Source: Streptomyces calvus
GTDB taxonomy: Bacteria; Actinomycetota; Actinomycetes; Streptomycetales; Streptomycetaceae
Assembly: GCF_006782915.1 (NCBI RefSeq)
Contig: NZ_VCNP01000011.1
Span: 1-64,000 of the forward strand
Direction of reading: 5' to 3'
DNA length: 64,000 nt
Shown piece after piece: positions 8,387 to 16,022 of this stretch. The first letter of the stretch is position 1; every line of letters starts with the position of its first letter. The notes under the pieces were generated by a model that saw only the letters and a list, made by a program, of their open reading frames with translations, was not told the origin of the DNA and did no database searches. A program made the translations under genes and the position numbers.

Positions 8387-9052
8387 TCAGCGCCTGCGCA
8401 CCCCGGGCGACACCGCGAGCCGTCCCGCCGCCCAGAACACGGCGAGGGTGAGCAGCGCCAGGACGGCGACCAGGGTGGCGCCGCCGACCACCTTCTCGTA
8501 GTCGCGCTGGTAGAGGCCGTCGACGATGTAGCGGCCGAGGCCGCCGAGACTGACGTAGGCGGCGATGGTGGCCGTGGAGACGATCTGGATGGCCGCCGAG
8601 CGCAGGCCGCTGAGCACCAGCGGCAGCGCCACCGGCAGTTCCACCTGGAACAGGATCCGCGACTCGCGCATGCCCATGCCCCGGGCGGCGTCGACCGGTG
8701 AGGGGTCGACGGAGCGGACCGCCTCGTAGGTGGTGACGAGGATCGGCGGGACGGCGAGGACGACCAGCGGGATCATCACGGGCAGCAGGCCGAAGCCGAT
8801 CAGCAGGACGGCCAGCACCAGCAGGCCGAAGCTGGGCAGGGCGCGGGCGGCGTTGGCGATGAGGGCGAGCGCGTTGCCGCCGCGTCCGGTGTGGCCGGTG
8901 AGCAGACCGACGGGCAGGCCGATCGCGGCGGCGACGGCGAGGGCCAGCAGCGAGTACTGGACGTGTTCCCAGAAGCGCTGCGGGATGCCGTCGTAGCCGT
9001 GCCAGTGGGCGCTGTCGCTGAAGAAGGCGTTGACGAAGTTCAGGACGTTCAC
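8387..9052 (-). CDS. Osmoprotectant ABC transporter permease (second)
   Basis: 221 aa from GTG 9052, which overlaps the preceding permease gene by 4 bp. Five to six membrane segments. The EAA-type loop, DAARGMGMRESRILFQVELPVALPLVLSGL, is interrupted here only for description; it is the contact site for the ATPase (about residues 120-150). Family: OpuCB/OpuCD-like, one of two permeases of the osmoprotectant importer. The length is normal for the family. Confidence 0.93.
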   Translation of the reverse strand: MNVLNFVNAFFSDSAHWHGYDGIPQRFWEHVQYSLLALAVAAAIGLPVGLLTGHTGRGGNALALIANAARALPSFGLLVLAVLLIGFGLLPVMIPLVVLAVPPILVTTYEAVRSVDPSPVDAARGMGMRESRILFQVELPVALPLVLSGLRSAAIQIVSTATIAAYVSLGGLGRYIVDGLYQRDYEKVVGGATLVAVLALLTLAVFWAAGRLAVSPGVRRR

Positions 9053-9747
9053 CGGGCCGCTCCCTTCGCCGTGAGCGGTTCCGGCCGTGCGGCGGCCTTC
9101 GGGCGGGCGCCGCGCGGCATCCACGGCGTCAGCAGCACCCGCAGTCCGACCAGCAGGGCGTCGCACACGATCGCCAGGGCGGCCATCGTGAGCACGGCGT
9201 TCACGGCGAGTTCGGGCCGGTCGTACTTCTGCGCGGCCGCGAGGAGGTTGCCGAGGGCGCCCTGGTTGCCGATCAGGGCGCCGACGCTGACCAGGGAGAT
9301 GCTGGAGACGACCGCCACCCTGAGGCCGGCGACGATGGCGGGCGTGGCGATCGGCAACTGCACCTGGAGGTAGCGGCGTACGGGGCCGAACCCCATGGCG
9401 GTGGCGGCGGCCAGGGTCTCCTGCGGGACCGAGCGCACGCCGTCGACGATGGCCGGGACGAGCACCACCAGGCTGTAGACGGCCAGCGGGATCATCACGG
9501 TGAGCTCGGTCTGGCCGGTGTAGTCGATGAGGACGACGAAGAACGCCAGTGAGGGGATGGCGTACAGCACGGTCGTCAGGCCGAGCACGGGCGGGTACAG
9601 CCAGCGGAAGCGCACGCACAGCTGGGCCAGCGGCAGGGCGAGCAGCAGCCCGGCGGCCACCGGCAGCAGGGACTCCCGCAGGTGCAGGCCGATCAGGCCG
9701 GCCCAGCTGTGCTGGAGGTCGCTCGGGATGTCGAAGAAGCCGTTCAC
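9049..9747 (-). CDS. Osmoprotectant ABC transporter permease (first)
   Basis: 232 aa from GTG 9747. About six membrane segments and an ATPase-contact loop (AAATAMGFGPVRRYLQVQLP). It is paired with the other permease to form the heterodimeric channel. The start overlaps the end of the ATPase gene by 4 bp (GTGA). A basic, proline-rich tail (PRGARPKAAARPEPLTAKG) faces the cytoplasm. Confidence 0.93.
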   Translation of the reverse strand: MNGFFDIPSDLQHSWAGLIGLHLRESLLPVAAGLLLALPLAQLCVRFRWLYPPVLGLTTVLYAIPSLAFFVVLIDYTGQTELTVMIPLAVYSLVVLVPAIVDGVRSVPQETLAAATAMGFGPVRRYLQVQLPIATPAIVAGLRVAVVSSISLVSVGALIGNQGALGNLLAAAQKYDRPELAVNAVLTMAALAIVCDALLVGLRVLLTPWMPRGARPKAAARPEPLTAKGAAR

Positions 9748-10916
9748 TCGGCGACCCCGGCCTCGTCCTTGCGCGGGTGCGTCCGGCTCCCGGTGTGGGC
9801 GGAGCGCTCGGTGTGGGCGGCGCGCTCGGTGTGGGCGGCGCGGATCGCCTCGCCGATGGTCTGCTGGGAGACGACGCCGGTCACCCGGCCGCCGTCGTCC
9901 ACGGCGACCGCCCAGCCGGTGGGCGACAGGACGGCGCAGTCCAGGGCGACGCGCAGGGAGTCGGCGCCGGGGACGAAGGGACGCCCGTACGGCAGCAGCC
10001 GCTCCGCGGCGAGGTCCCCGCCGGCCTGCCCGTCGCGTTCGGCCCAGCCGAGAGGTCGGCCGTCGGCGTCGGTCACCAGCAGGTACGGGTCCGGTGCGGC
10101 GGCGATACGGTCGGCGGTGGCGTCGGCCGGGACCACGGAGTCGGTGGTCAGCTCCAGTGCGGCGGAGTCGAAGAAGGACAGCCGGCGGATGCCGCGGTCG
10201 GCACCGAGGAAGTCCTCGACGAATCCGTCCGCGGGAGCGGACAGCAGTTCGGCGGGCGGCGCGTACTGGGCGAGCCGGCCGCCCTCGCGCAGCACGGCGA
10301 CCATGGTGCCCAGCTTGATCGCCTCGTCGATGTCGTGGGTGACGAAGACGATGGTCTTGCCGAGTTCCTCCTGGATGCGCAGGAGTTCGTCCTGCAGTCC
10401 CTTGCGCACCACCGGGTCGACGGCCGAGAACGGCTCGTCCATCAGGAGGACCGGCGGGTCCGCGGCGAGCGCCCGCGCCACGCCGACGCGCTGCTGCTGG
10501 CCGCCGGAGAGCTGGTACGGGTACCGCCGGGCCAGTGAGGTGTCCAGGCCGACCCGCTGCATCAGCTCCGCCGCCCGCTCCCGGGCGCGCTGCTTGCCCC
10601 AGCCGAGCATGCGGGGCACGGTGGCGATGTTGTCGACGATGGTGCGGTGCTGGAACAGCCCGGCGTTCTGGATGACGTAGCCCATGGACCGGCGCAGGGC
10701 GGTGACCGGACGGCGCTGGATGTCCTCGCCGTCGAGGAGGATGCTGCCCTCGGTGGGTTCGACCATCCGGTTGATCATGCGCAGGGTGGTCGTCTTGCCG
10801 CAGCCCGAGGGCCCGACGAGGACGGTGATCGAGCGGTCGGGGATCTCCAGCGACAGCCGGTCGACCGCCACCGTGCCGTCCGGGTACCGCTTCGTGACAG
10901 AGTCGATCCGTATCAA
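9744..10916 (-). CDS. Osmoprotectant ABC transporter ATP-binding protein with CBS domains
   Basis: 390 aa. Walker A GPSGCGKTT (about residues 35-43), Q-loop, signature LSGGQQQRVGVARAL, Walker B VLLMDEPFSAVD and H-loop VTHDIDEA. A C-terminal region (about 250-370) carries degenerate CBS repeats (EDFLGADRGIRRL ... VALDCAVLSPTGWAVAVDDGGRVTGVVSQQTIGEAI). CBS domains in OpuA-type ATPases act as ionic-strength or cyclic-di-AMP sensors, so uptake may be gated by osmotic state. A short Ala/His/Thr-Glu-Arg repeat (HTERAAHTERSAHTG) near the C-terminus is an expansion at DNA level. First gene of the operon. Confidence 0.93.
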   Translation of the reverse strand: MIRIDSVTKRYPDGTVAVDRLSLEIPDRSITVLVGPSGCGKTTTLRMINRMVEPTEGSILLDGEDIQRRPVTALRRSMGYVIQNAGLFQHRTIVDNIATVPRMLGWGKQRARERAAELMQRVGLDTSLARRYPYQLSGGQQQRVGVARALAADPPVLLMDEPFSAVDPVVRKGLQDELLRIQEELGKTIVFVTHDIDEAIKLGTMVAVLREGGRLAQYAPPAELLSAPADGFVEDFLGADRGIRRLSFFDSAALELTTDSVVPADATADRIAAAPDPYLLVTDADGRPLGWAERDGQAGGDLAAERLLPYGRPFVPGADSLRVALDCAVLSPTGWAVAVDDGGRVTGVVSQQTIGEAIRAAHTERAAHTERSAHTGSRTHPRKDEAGVAE

Positions 10917-11277
10917 GACGCCGATTGCCCTTCGGTGGCGGAATCTTTTGGCCCAGGTCGCGCGGGCAGGTGCCGGTCGAGTCTAAACGCCACCTCCGAC
11001 ACGCACCCGGCGACGAGCGCCGAGGCGTGTCGGACCTGAACGTCCCTGTCGAGGAGCGGGTGGAGGCAACACCGACTGACGTAGTCACGTCACTGAAATT
11101 GCGATGATGAGACAAAGCGCTCCACTGTCATCCACACCAGGCCATTCCACGTGATTTCGGCCTCAAAAACCCCCTGTATTGCGCCAGTTGACCCGATTTC
11201 CCTTCGCGCGAGACGCACACCGAGGCAGCATACGCAGCGAAGTCGACCAACTACCCACCGCAATGAAATGGGGGACG
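10917..11277. other. Divergent intergenic region with a strong hairpin
   Basis: 361 bases between the osmoprotectant operon and the coiled-coil gene. It holds a two-tier inverted repeat: TCCGACACGC (10995-11004) pairs with GCGTGTCGGA (11025-11034), with an inner CGGCG/CGCCG stem. It sits in the likely 5' leader of the leftward operon, so it may be regulatory rather than a terminator. No gene seen. Confidence 0.45.
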
Positions 11278-12567
11278 ATGATCCGTCCGAAGCCGGACCT
11301 CACCAGCACCTTGACGATGCTCCACACGGCCGTCATGCACACGGACAAGAACATCCGGGACGCGCTCGACAAGAGCGTCGAAAAGCTGGAGACGGCCGGT
11401 GCGGCCGCACACGACCGAACAACCAAGGAAGTCGTCGACGAACTCGGCCGTATGCGCGCGAACTTCCGCGACGTCCACAACAAACTGAACTCCAGCGGCG
11501 AAGCGCTCAACACCGCCGTCCACGATGTCGTAGCCCAACTACGCGGCGAACTGCGAGAGGTTCGAGTGGCACTCGCGGACCTCACCCTGCCCGTACCGCG
11601 CTCGGTCACGACCCCGCCCTCCGCCGTCTCGGCCCCGCCGGAGGCATCCGCCGCCGAGGACCACCGCACTGACCTCGCGCCTGCAGCGGTCACCACGATC
11701 ACCGAGCCCGACGGCCCCTCGGAAGAGGCAACCCCTCACGCCGCCGTCCCGGCGCAGCGCGGCACCGATCAGGACTCCCCGCCCGGCCTGGCACTGCCGG
11801 TCGACGCGGTCCGCCAGGCCCTCCGCGACGTTCTCACCGAAGAACTCGCTCCCGTGCTCACCACCGCGTCGGACAGCGACGGCAACAGCCGGGCCGGCGA
11901 CCGGCGGGATGCCTTGGCCCTGTTGCAGGAAACAGCCGGTGAGATCAAGCAGGAGCTCAGCACCGCCCTGGAGGAAGCCCGGTCCGTGCTCGCCTCCCTG
12001 CATCGGGAGGTCGCAGCCCTGAGCACCGCCGTGGACGGGCTGCGATCGCAGGCCGACGCCCCGGACGGCACCGCGGCCGCCGAAGTGAGCGAGGAGCACA
12101 GCACCCTGCTCAGGACGGCTGCCCGCGTCTCCTCCGCGAGCCTGCTGTGCCACCGGGACCTCTGGGAGTTCATCACCGCCCACGCCGGACGGCACCCGCA
12201 CTTCCGAGTGCCGCCGCAGGTCGCCGACGAGGGCGACGAGCGCATCCGCGCCGCACTGTCCGGCCGCTCCCTGATCGCCCTGCTGATCAGCCTGCACTCC
12301 ATCAGGCGCACCCCGGGCCATGGCGACGGCGACCAGGAGCTCGCCGCCACCCTGTACGAGCGGATCGAACAGAGCCTGACCCGCCTCAGCCCCAGCGGCA
12401 CGCCGGTCACCATCACCCTCGACGACCGCACCACCCCCGTCCCGGACACCCCCGCCGTCGAGAGCCCCACCGAGGCCGACGGCGAGCCGGAGAACACCAG
12501 CACCCCACCGACTGCCGCGGAGGAGAACACGGACTCGGACGACGACGCCGGCCCCGCCGCCGCGTAA
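11278..12567 (+). CDS. Uncharacterised coiled-coil protein
   Basis: 429 aa from ATG 11278, preceded by GGGGGA; ATG 11263 is the alternative. I do not recognise a catalytic family. The N-terminal about 100 residues are predicted helical with heptad-like spacing (HTDKNIRDALDKSVEKLE, VVDELGRMRANFRDVHNKLN). A Pro/Ala/Thr-rich linker follows (about 105-165), then a second helical block (about 170-275), and a more globular part with TAARVSSASLLCHRDLWEFI and IRAALSGRSLIALLISLH (about 285-360). The tail is acidic and disordered. No signal peptide or membrane segment, so probably cytosolic. It stands alone and ends at a hairpin terminator. The architecture recalls structural or partition-associated proteins, but no function can be assigned. 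Confidence 0.75.
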   Translation: MIRPKPDLTSTLTMLHTAVMHTDKNIRDALDKSVEKLETAGAAAHDRTTKEVVDELGRMRANFRDVHNKLNSSGEALNTAVHDVVAQLRGELREVRVALADLTLPVPRSVTTPPSAVSAPPEASAAEDHRTDLAPAAVTTITEPDGPSEEATPHAAVPAQRGTDQDSPPGLALPVDAVRQALRDVLTEELAPVLTTASDSDGNSRAGDRRDALALLQETAGEIKQELSTALEEARSVLASLHREVAALSTAVDGLRSQADAPDGTAAAEVSEEHSTLLRTAARVSSASLLCHRDLWEFITAHAGRHPHFRVPPQVADEGDERIRAALSGRSLIALLISLHSIRRTPGHGDGDQELAATLYERIEQSLTRLSPSGTPVTITLDDRTTPVPDTPAVESPTEADGEPENTSTPPTAAEENTDSDDDAGPAAA

Positions 12568-12578
12568 CGGCCTCGGCG

Positions 12579-12604
12579 CGGCACCCGGCAGGAGCCGGGT
12601 GCCG
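12579..12604 (+). terminator. Hairpin terminator
   Basis: Perfect 11-bp stem CGGCACCCGGC/GCCGGGTGCCG with loop AGGA, starting 11 bases after the coiled-coil gene. Confidence 0.75.
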
Positions 12605-12657
12605 GCCGGGACCGGTGCATCGATCTTCTCCTTGTGGGAGCGGTAGGTTGCTGCGTC

Positions 12658-12985
12658 ATGCTTTTGAACTTCACCCTCGAGTACTTCGCTCTGGTTCGCC
12701 GTCCTGCTGTTCACGCCCCACACCGTCGATCAAGGCGAGGGAGGCTCAGCGGACTGTGAGTCCCCGTTCTTCACCGACCGTCGGGAGGCCAACGCCCTCG
12801 CGGCGGACGGCAGCCGGTGTGCCGCCGAACGCGACTGGCCCGAACTGCTTGCGGTGCTGGGCGCCTCGATTCCCACGTCCGTGGCGGGCGCAGCGCTCTT
12901 CACGACGGGCGCCGTCAGCCTCCGCTTGAACCGGCACATATCCGCGGTGGCCGACGCCATCGAGCCGCGGGACGCCGCTTCCTGA
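12658..12985 (+). pseudogene. Frameshifted small membrane-protein gene
   Basis: An ATG at 12658 opens a frame reading MLLNFTLEY. From 12686 the coding signal moves to the next frame and continues without interruption to TGA 12983-12985: SLWFAVLLFTPHTVDQGEGG, then DCESPFF, AERDWPELLAVLG, a hydrophobic stretch, and a basic end. Codon third positions in this second frame are strongly GC-rich, and no start codon exists between the upstream stop (12665) and 12701. One extra base near 12685 explains everything: the total length is 3 x 109 + 1. The intact protein would be about 108 aa with an N-terminal and a central hydrophobic segment. It could be a real frameshift, a sequencing error, or programmed shifting. 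Function not recognised. Confidence 0.6.
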
Positions 12986-13033
12986 AGCGCGCCTCACTGG
13001 CCTCAAGTGCCTCGCCCGCCTCGACTCACGCCG

Positions 13034-13195
13034 TCAGCCGGCCAGGCTGAAGCGTTCGTGGTGGATCTGCCGCTTCCGTACGCCCGGTTCGCGCACGGTG
13101 CGCAGGACCGCGGTGGTCATGCCGGGCAGGCCGCAGACGTAGACGTCCCGGGCGGTCAGGTCGGGCACCGGGCGGGAGGCGAGCAGCGCGCTCAG
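13034..13195 (-). pseudogene. C-terminal remnant of a ferric-reductase-like FAD/NAD flavoprotein
   Basis: About 53 codons to the stop at 13034 read DVYVCGLPGMTTAVLRTVRE then QIHHERFSL. This is the characteristic C-terminus of the ferredoxin-reductase NAD-binding domain in ferric-reductase-like transmembrane flavoproteins (usual motif DVYVCGPPGM ... HxERF). Upstream of about 13195 the frame loses all similarity and no FAD-binding or membrane part exists, so only the stump survives. The neighbouring two-component system is commonly linked to such reductases, which supports a deletion that removed the enzyme and kept the regulators. The GLPG in place of GPPG shows further drift. Confidence 0.65.
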
Positions 13196-13418
13196 GCCGA
13201 GGCTCGCTGCCGCCTTCGGGCGTCGCCTCGCGGTGCGAGGGCGCGGGAGGCGATGGGACAGCTGACACGCCGGAGTCTCCTTGATCGCCTCCTGGGACAC
13301 CGAGCTTCGTCGCGGGACGCTGTCGATCCGCTGTCGGCCGACTTTCACGTTGCTGTCGATCGGGACGGGAGGGCACACCGCCTCCGGCGCCCGGAGCCGG
13401 GTGCCGCAGTATGGGCGG

Positions 13419-14108
13419 GTGGAAAAAGTACGACTCCTCGTCGTGGACGACGACCCGCCCATCGCCGACCTGGTGGCGACGGTCGCCGGTTACGAGGGCT
13501 GGGACGCGGTCACCGCCAACTCGGGTGAGGAGGCGCTGCGCCGTGCCGCCGAGTTCCGCCCGGACATCGTGGTGCTGGACCTGATGCTGCCGGACGTGGA
13601 CGGCTTCGGCGTCCTGGACCGGCTGCGGCGCTCGGGCACGATGGTGCCGGTGGTGTTCCTCACCGCCCGGGACGGCGTCGCCGACCGGGTGGCGGGGCTG
13701 ACCCGCGGCGGCGACGACTACCTGGTGAAGCCGTTCGCCGTGGAGGAGCTGATGGCGCGGCTGCGGACCGTGCTGCGGCGCAGTGCGGGTCCCGGCTTCC
13801 AGCGGTCGGTGCTGCGGGTGGCGGACCTGACGATGGACGAGGACACCCGCCAGGTGCGGCGCGGTGAGCGGCTGCTGTCGCTGACCCCGACCGAGTACGA
13901 GGTGCTGCGCTATCTGATGCGCCGGTCGCCGGCGGTGCTGACCAAGGCGCAGATCCTGGACCACGTGTGGGAGTACGGCTTCGGCGGCCGCTCCAACGTG
14001 GTGGAGCTGGTGGTCAGCCGGCTGCGGCGCAAGCTGGACGACACCGGTGAGCCGCTGATCCGGACCGTGCGGGGCTTCGGGTACGCGATACGGCAGGCGT
14101 CCGAGTGA
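13419..14108 (+). CDS. OmpR/PhoB-family response regulator
   Basis: 229 aa from GTG 13419; no closer start fits. The receiver domain (about residues 4-118) has acidic pocket DDD (10-12), phosphoacceptor Asp54 in VVLDLMLPD, Thr in FLTARD and Lys in YLVKPF. The C-terminal winged-helix domain (about 130-225) has LTPTEYEVLRYLMRR and VVELVVSRLRRKLDD. It is a DNA-binding transcription factor, cotranscribed with the kinase gene through a 4-bp GTGA overlap. The original target is likely the adjacent, now truncated, reductase locus (inference). Confidence 0.93.
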   Translation: MEKVRLLVVDDDPPIADLVATVAGYEGWDAVTANSGEEALRRAAEFRPDIVVLDLMLPDVDGFGVLDRLRRSGTMVPVVFLTARDGVADRVAGLTRGGDDYLVKPFAVEELMARLRTVLRRSAGPGFQRSVLRVADLTMDEDTRQVRRGERLLSLTPTEYEVLRYLMRRSPAVLTKAQILDHVWEYGFGGRSNVVELVVSRLRRKLDDTGEPLIRTVRGFGYAIRQASE

Positions 14109-15550
14109 GGGCGCCGGTACGGCGGTTGCGGGAGACCTACCGGCGGATGCGTCTGGGCACCCGGCTGGCGCTGGGGCTCGGAGTGCTGTCGCTCGCGGTG
14201 TTCGCGGTCGTCGGCACGGCCCTCACCGCGTACATGCGCGACTATCTGGAACGGCAGTTGGGTGACCAGCTGAAGCTGATCCAGACCGTGCAGGCCAAGG
14301 ACGCGGCCGCGCACGGCACGGTGAAGCGCAAGCCGTACTACGGCTGGTACACGGCGGTGTACGACGTCTCCGACGACGCGGTCACCCTGCGCAGGCCCGC
14401 CGACGTGCCCGACGACACCCGGGCGCTGGCCGACCTGGCGCGGGCGATGGCGCACTCCGACACCGAGCTGATGCGCACCGCGCGGATCGACGGCGAGGGC
14501 GTCTACCGGCTGCGCGGGTGCGAGGTCCGGCCGGGCGTGGTGCTGGTGAGCGCCGCACCGGTGGAGGACGTCGAGGAGACCGTCGACCAGCTGATCACGG
14601 TGCAGGTCGTGGTGTTCGCGCTCGCGCTGGCCGCGCTGGTGCTGTTCGGGCGGCGGATGCTGCGGCGCGGGCTGGAACCGCTGAGCGACATGGCGCGCAC
14701 CGCGCACGGCATCGCCTCGCACGACCTGAGCGAGTCGGCGGCGCGGTTGCCGCTGCGCGCGGACGGCCGGGACGGCGGACCGGAGGTGGCCGAGCTGCGC
14801 ACCGCCTTCAACACGATGCTGGAGCACATCGACGACTCGCTCGCGGTGCGCGCGGAGGCCGAACTGCGGCTGCGCCGCTTCGTCGCGGACGCCTCGCACG
14901 AGCTGCGCACCCCGCTGATGTCGGTACGCGGCTACGCGGACCTCTTCCAGTACGCGGCCGCCAACGAGCCCGCCGAACGCGACCGGCACCTGGCCCGGCT
15001 GCGTGCGGAGGCCGCACGCATGGGCGTGCTGCTGGACGACCTGCTGCTGCTCGCCCGGCTGGACGCGGCGGAGGTGGAGACACCGCTGCGGACGACGGAC
15101 ACGGACCTGGTGGAGCTGGTGCAGCAGGCCGCCGACGCGTTCCGGGCGAGCCACCCGGGGCATCCGCTGGCGGTGACGACCGGGGCCGGGCCGCTGCGGC
15201 TGCGCGTGGACCCGCAGCGCATCCGGCAGGTGCTGGACAACCTCCTCACCAACGCCGCCGTGCACACCCCGGCCGGCACTCCGGTGTCGGTGGAGGTCAC
15301 GGCCGACGGCGACACGGCGCTGGTGCGGGTCGCCGACGCGGGCCCCGGCATCCCGGCGGAGGACCGGGAGCGGGTCTTCGACCGCTTCTACCGCGTCGAC
15401 AAGGCCCGCAGCCGCGACCGGGGCGGCAGCGGGCTCGGCCTGTCGGTCGCCCGGTCACTGGCCCGGGCGCACGGCGGCGGCATCGACGTGAGCAGCGCGC
15501 CCGGATCGACGGTCTTCACGCTCCGACTGCCGACGCCCGGCGGCTCCTGA
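14105..15550 (+). CDS. Two-component sensor histidine kinase
   Basis: 481 aa. A membrane segment near residues 20-43 and another near 160-182 flank a short extracellular sensor (about 45-158). HAMP is at about 183-250. The HisKA domain carries DASHELRTPLMS with phosphoacceptor His265. The HATPase_c domain has N-box NLLTNAAVHTP, G1 ADAGPGIP, F-box FDRFYRVDKARS and G2 GGSGLGLSVA. All key residues are intact. Length and layout are typical of Streptomyces EnvZ-like kinases. It partners the upstream regulator; the signal is unknown. Confidence 0.94.
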   Translation: MRAPVRRLRETYRRMRLGTRLALGLGVLSLAVFAVVGTALTAYMRDYLERQLGDQLKLIQTVQAKDAAAHGTVKRKPYYGWYTAVYDVSDDAVTLRRPADVPDDTRALADLARAMAHSDTELMRTARIDGEGVYRLRGCEVRPGVVLVSAAPVEDVEETVDQLITVQVVVFALALAALVLFGRRMLRRGLEPLSDMARTAHGIASHDLSESAARLPLRADGRDGGPEVAELRTAFNTMLEHIDDSLAVRAEAELRLRRFVADASHELRTPLMSVRGYADLFQYAAANEPAERDRHLARLRAEAARMGVLLDDLLLLARLDAAEVETPLRTTDTDLVELVQQAADAFRASHPGHPLAVTTGAGPLRLRVDPQRIRQVLDNLLTNAAVHTPAGTPVSVEVTADGDTALVRVADAGPGIPAEDRERVFDRFYRVDKARSRDRGGSGLGLSVARSLARAHGGGIDVSSAPGSTVFTLRLPTPGGS

Positions 15551-15600
15551 CCGTCCCGCACGGGCCGGGAGGGCCCGACGGGCCGGTCACGTGCCGCGGG

Positions 15601-16008
15601 TCAGCCGTCGGTGGGCTGCAGCCGCAGCGAGATGCTGTTGATGCAGTACCGCTGGTCCGTGGGCGTCGGATAGCCCTCGCCCTCGAAGACGTGCCCGAGG
15701 TGGGAGCCGCAGCGGGCGCAGCGGACCTCGGTGCGCACCATGCCGTGCGAGCGGTCCTCCACCAGCTCCACGGCGTCGGTGTCCTTCGGGTCGTAGAAGG
15801 ACGGCCAGCCGCAGTGCGACTCGAACTTGGTGCCGGAGGTGAACAGTTCGGCGCCGCAGGCGCGGCACGAGTAGACGCCCTCGGTCCTGGTGTCGGTGTA
15901 CTCACCGGTGAAGGCGGGTTCCGTGGCCGCCTGGCGCAGGACCGCGTACTCGGACGGCGACAGTTCCGCACGCCACTGCTCGTCCGGCTTCTCCACGTCG
16001 TACGGCAT
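15601..16008 (-). CDS. msrB: Peptide-methionine (R)-S-oxide reductase
   Basis: 135 aa, full length for MsrB. It reduces methionine-R-sulfoxide in oxidised proteins, using thioredoxin. Zn-binding pairs CRAC (Cys48, Cys51) and CARC (Cys97, Cys100) are present. Catalytic Cys122 lies in RYCIN, and substrate-binding residues lie in HCGWPSF and GSHLGHVF. Cytosolic. It lies 14 bases downstream of murC on the same strand and may be read through from it. Confidence 0.97.
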   Translation of the reverse strand: MPYDVEKPDEQWRAELSPSEYAVLRQAATEPAFTGEYTDTRTEGVYSCRACGAELFTSGTKFESHCGWPSFYDPKDTDAVELVEDRSHGMVRTEVRCARCGSHLGHVFEGEGYPTPTDQRYCINSISLRLQPTDG

Positions 16009-16022
16009 GAGCTTTCAGCCCT

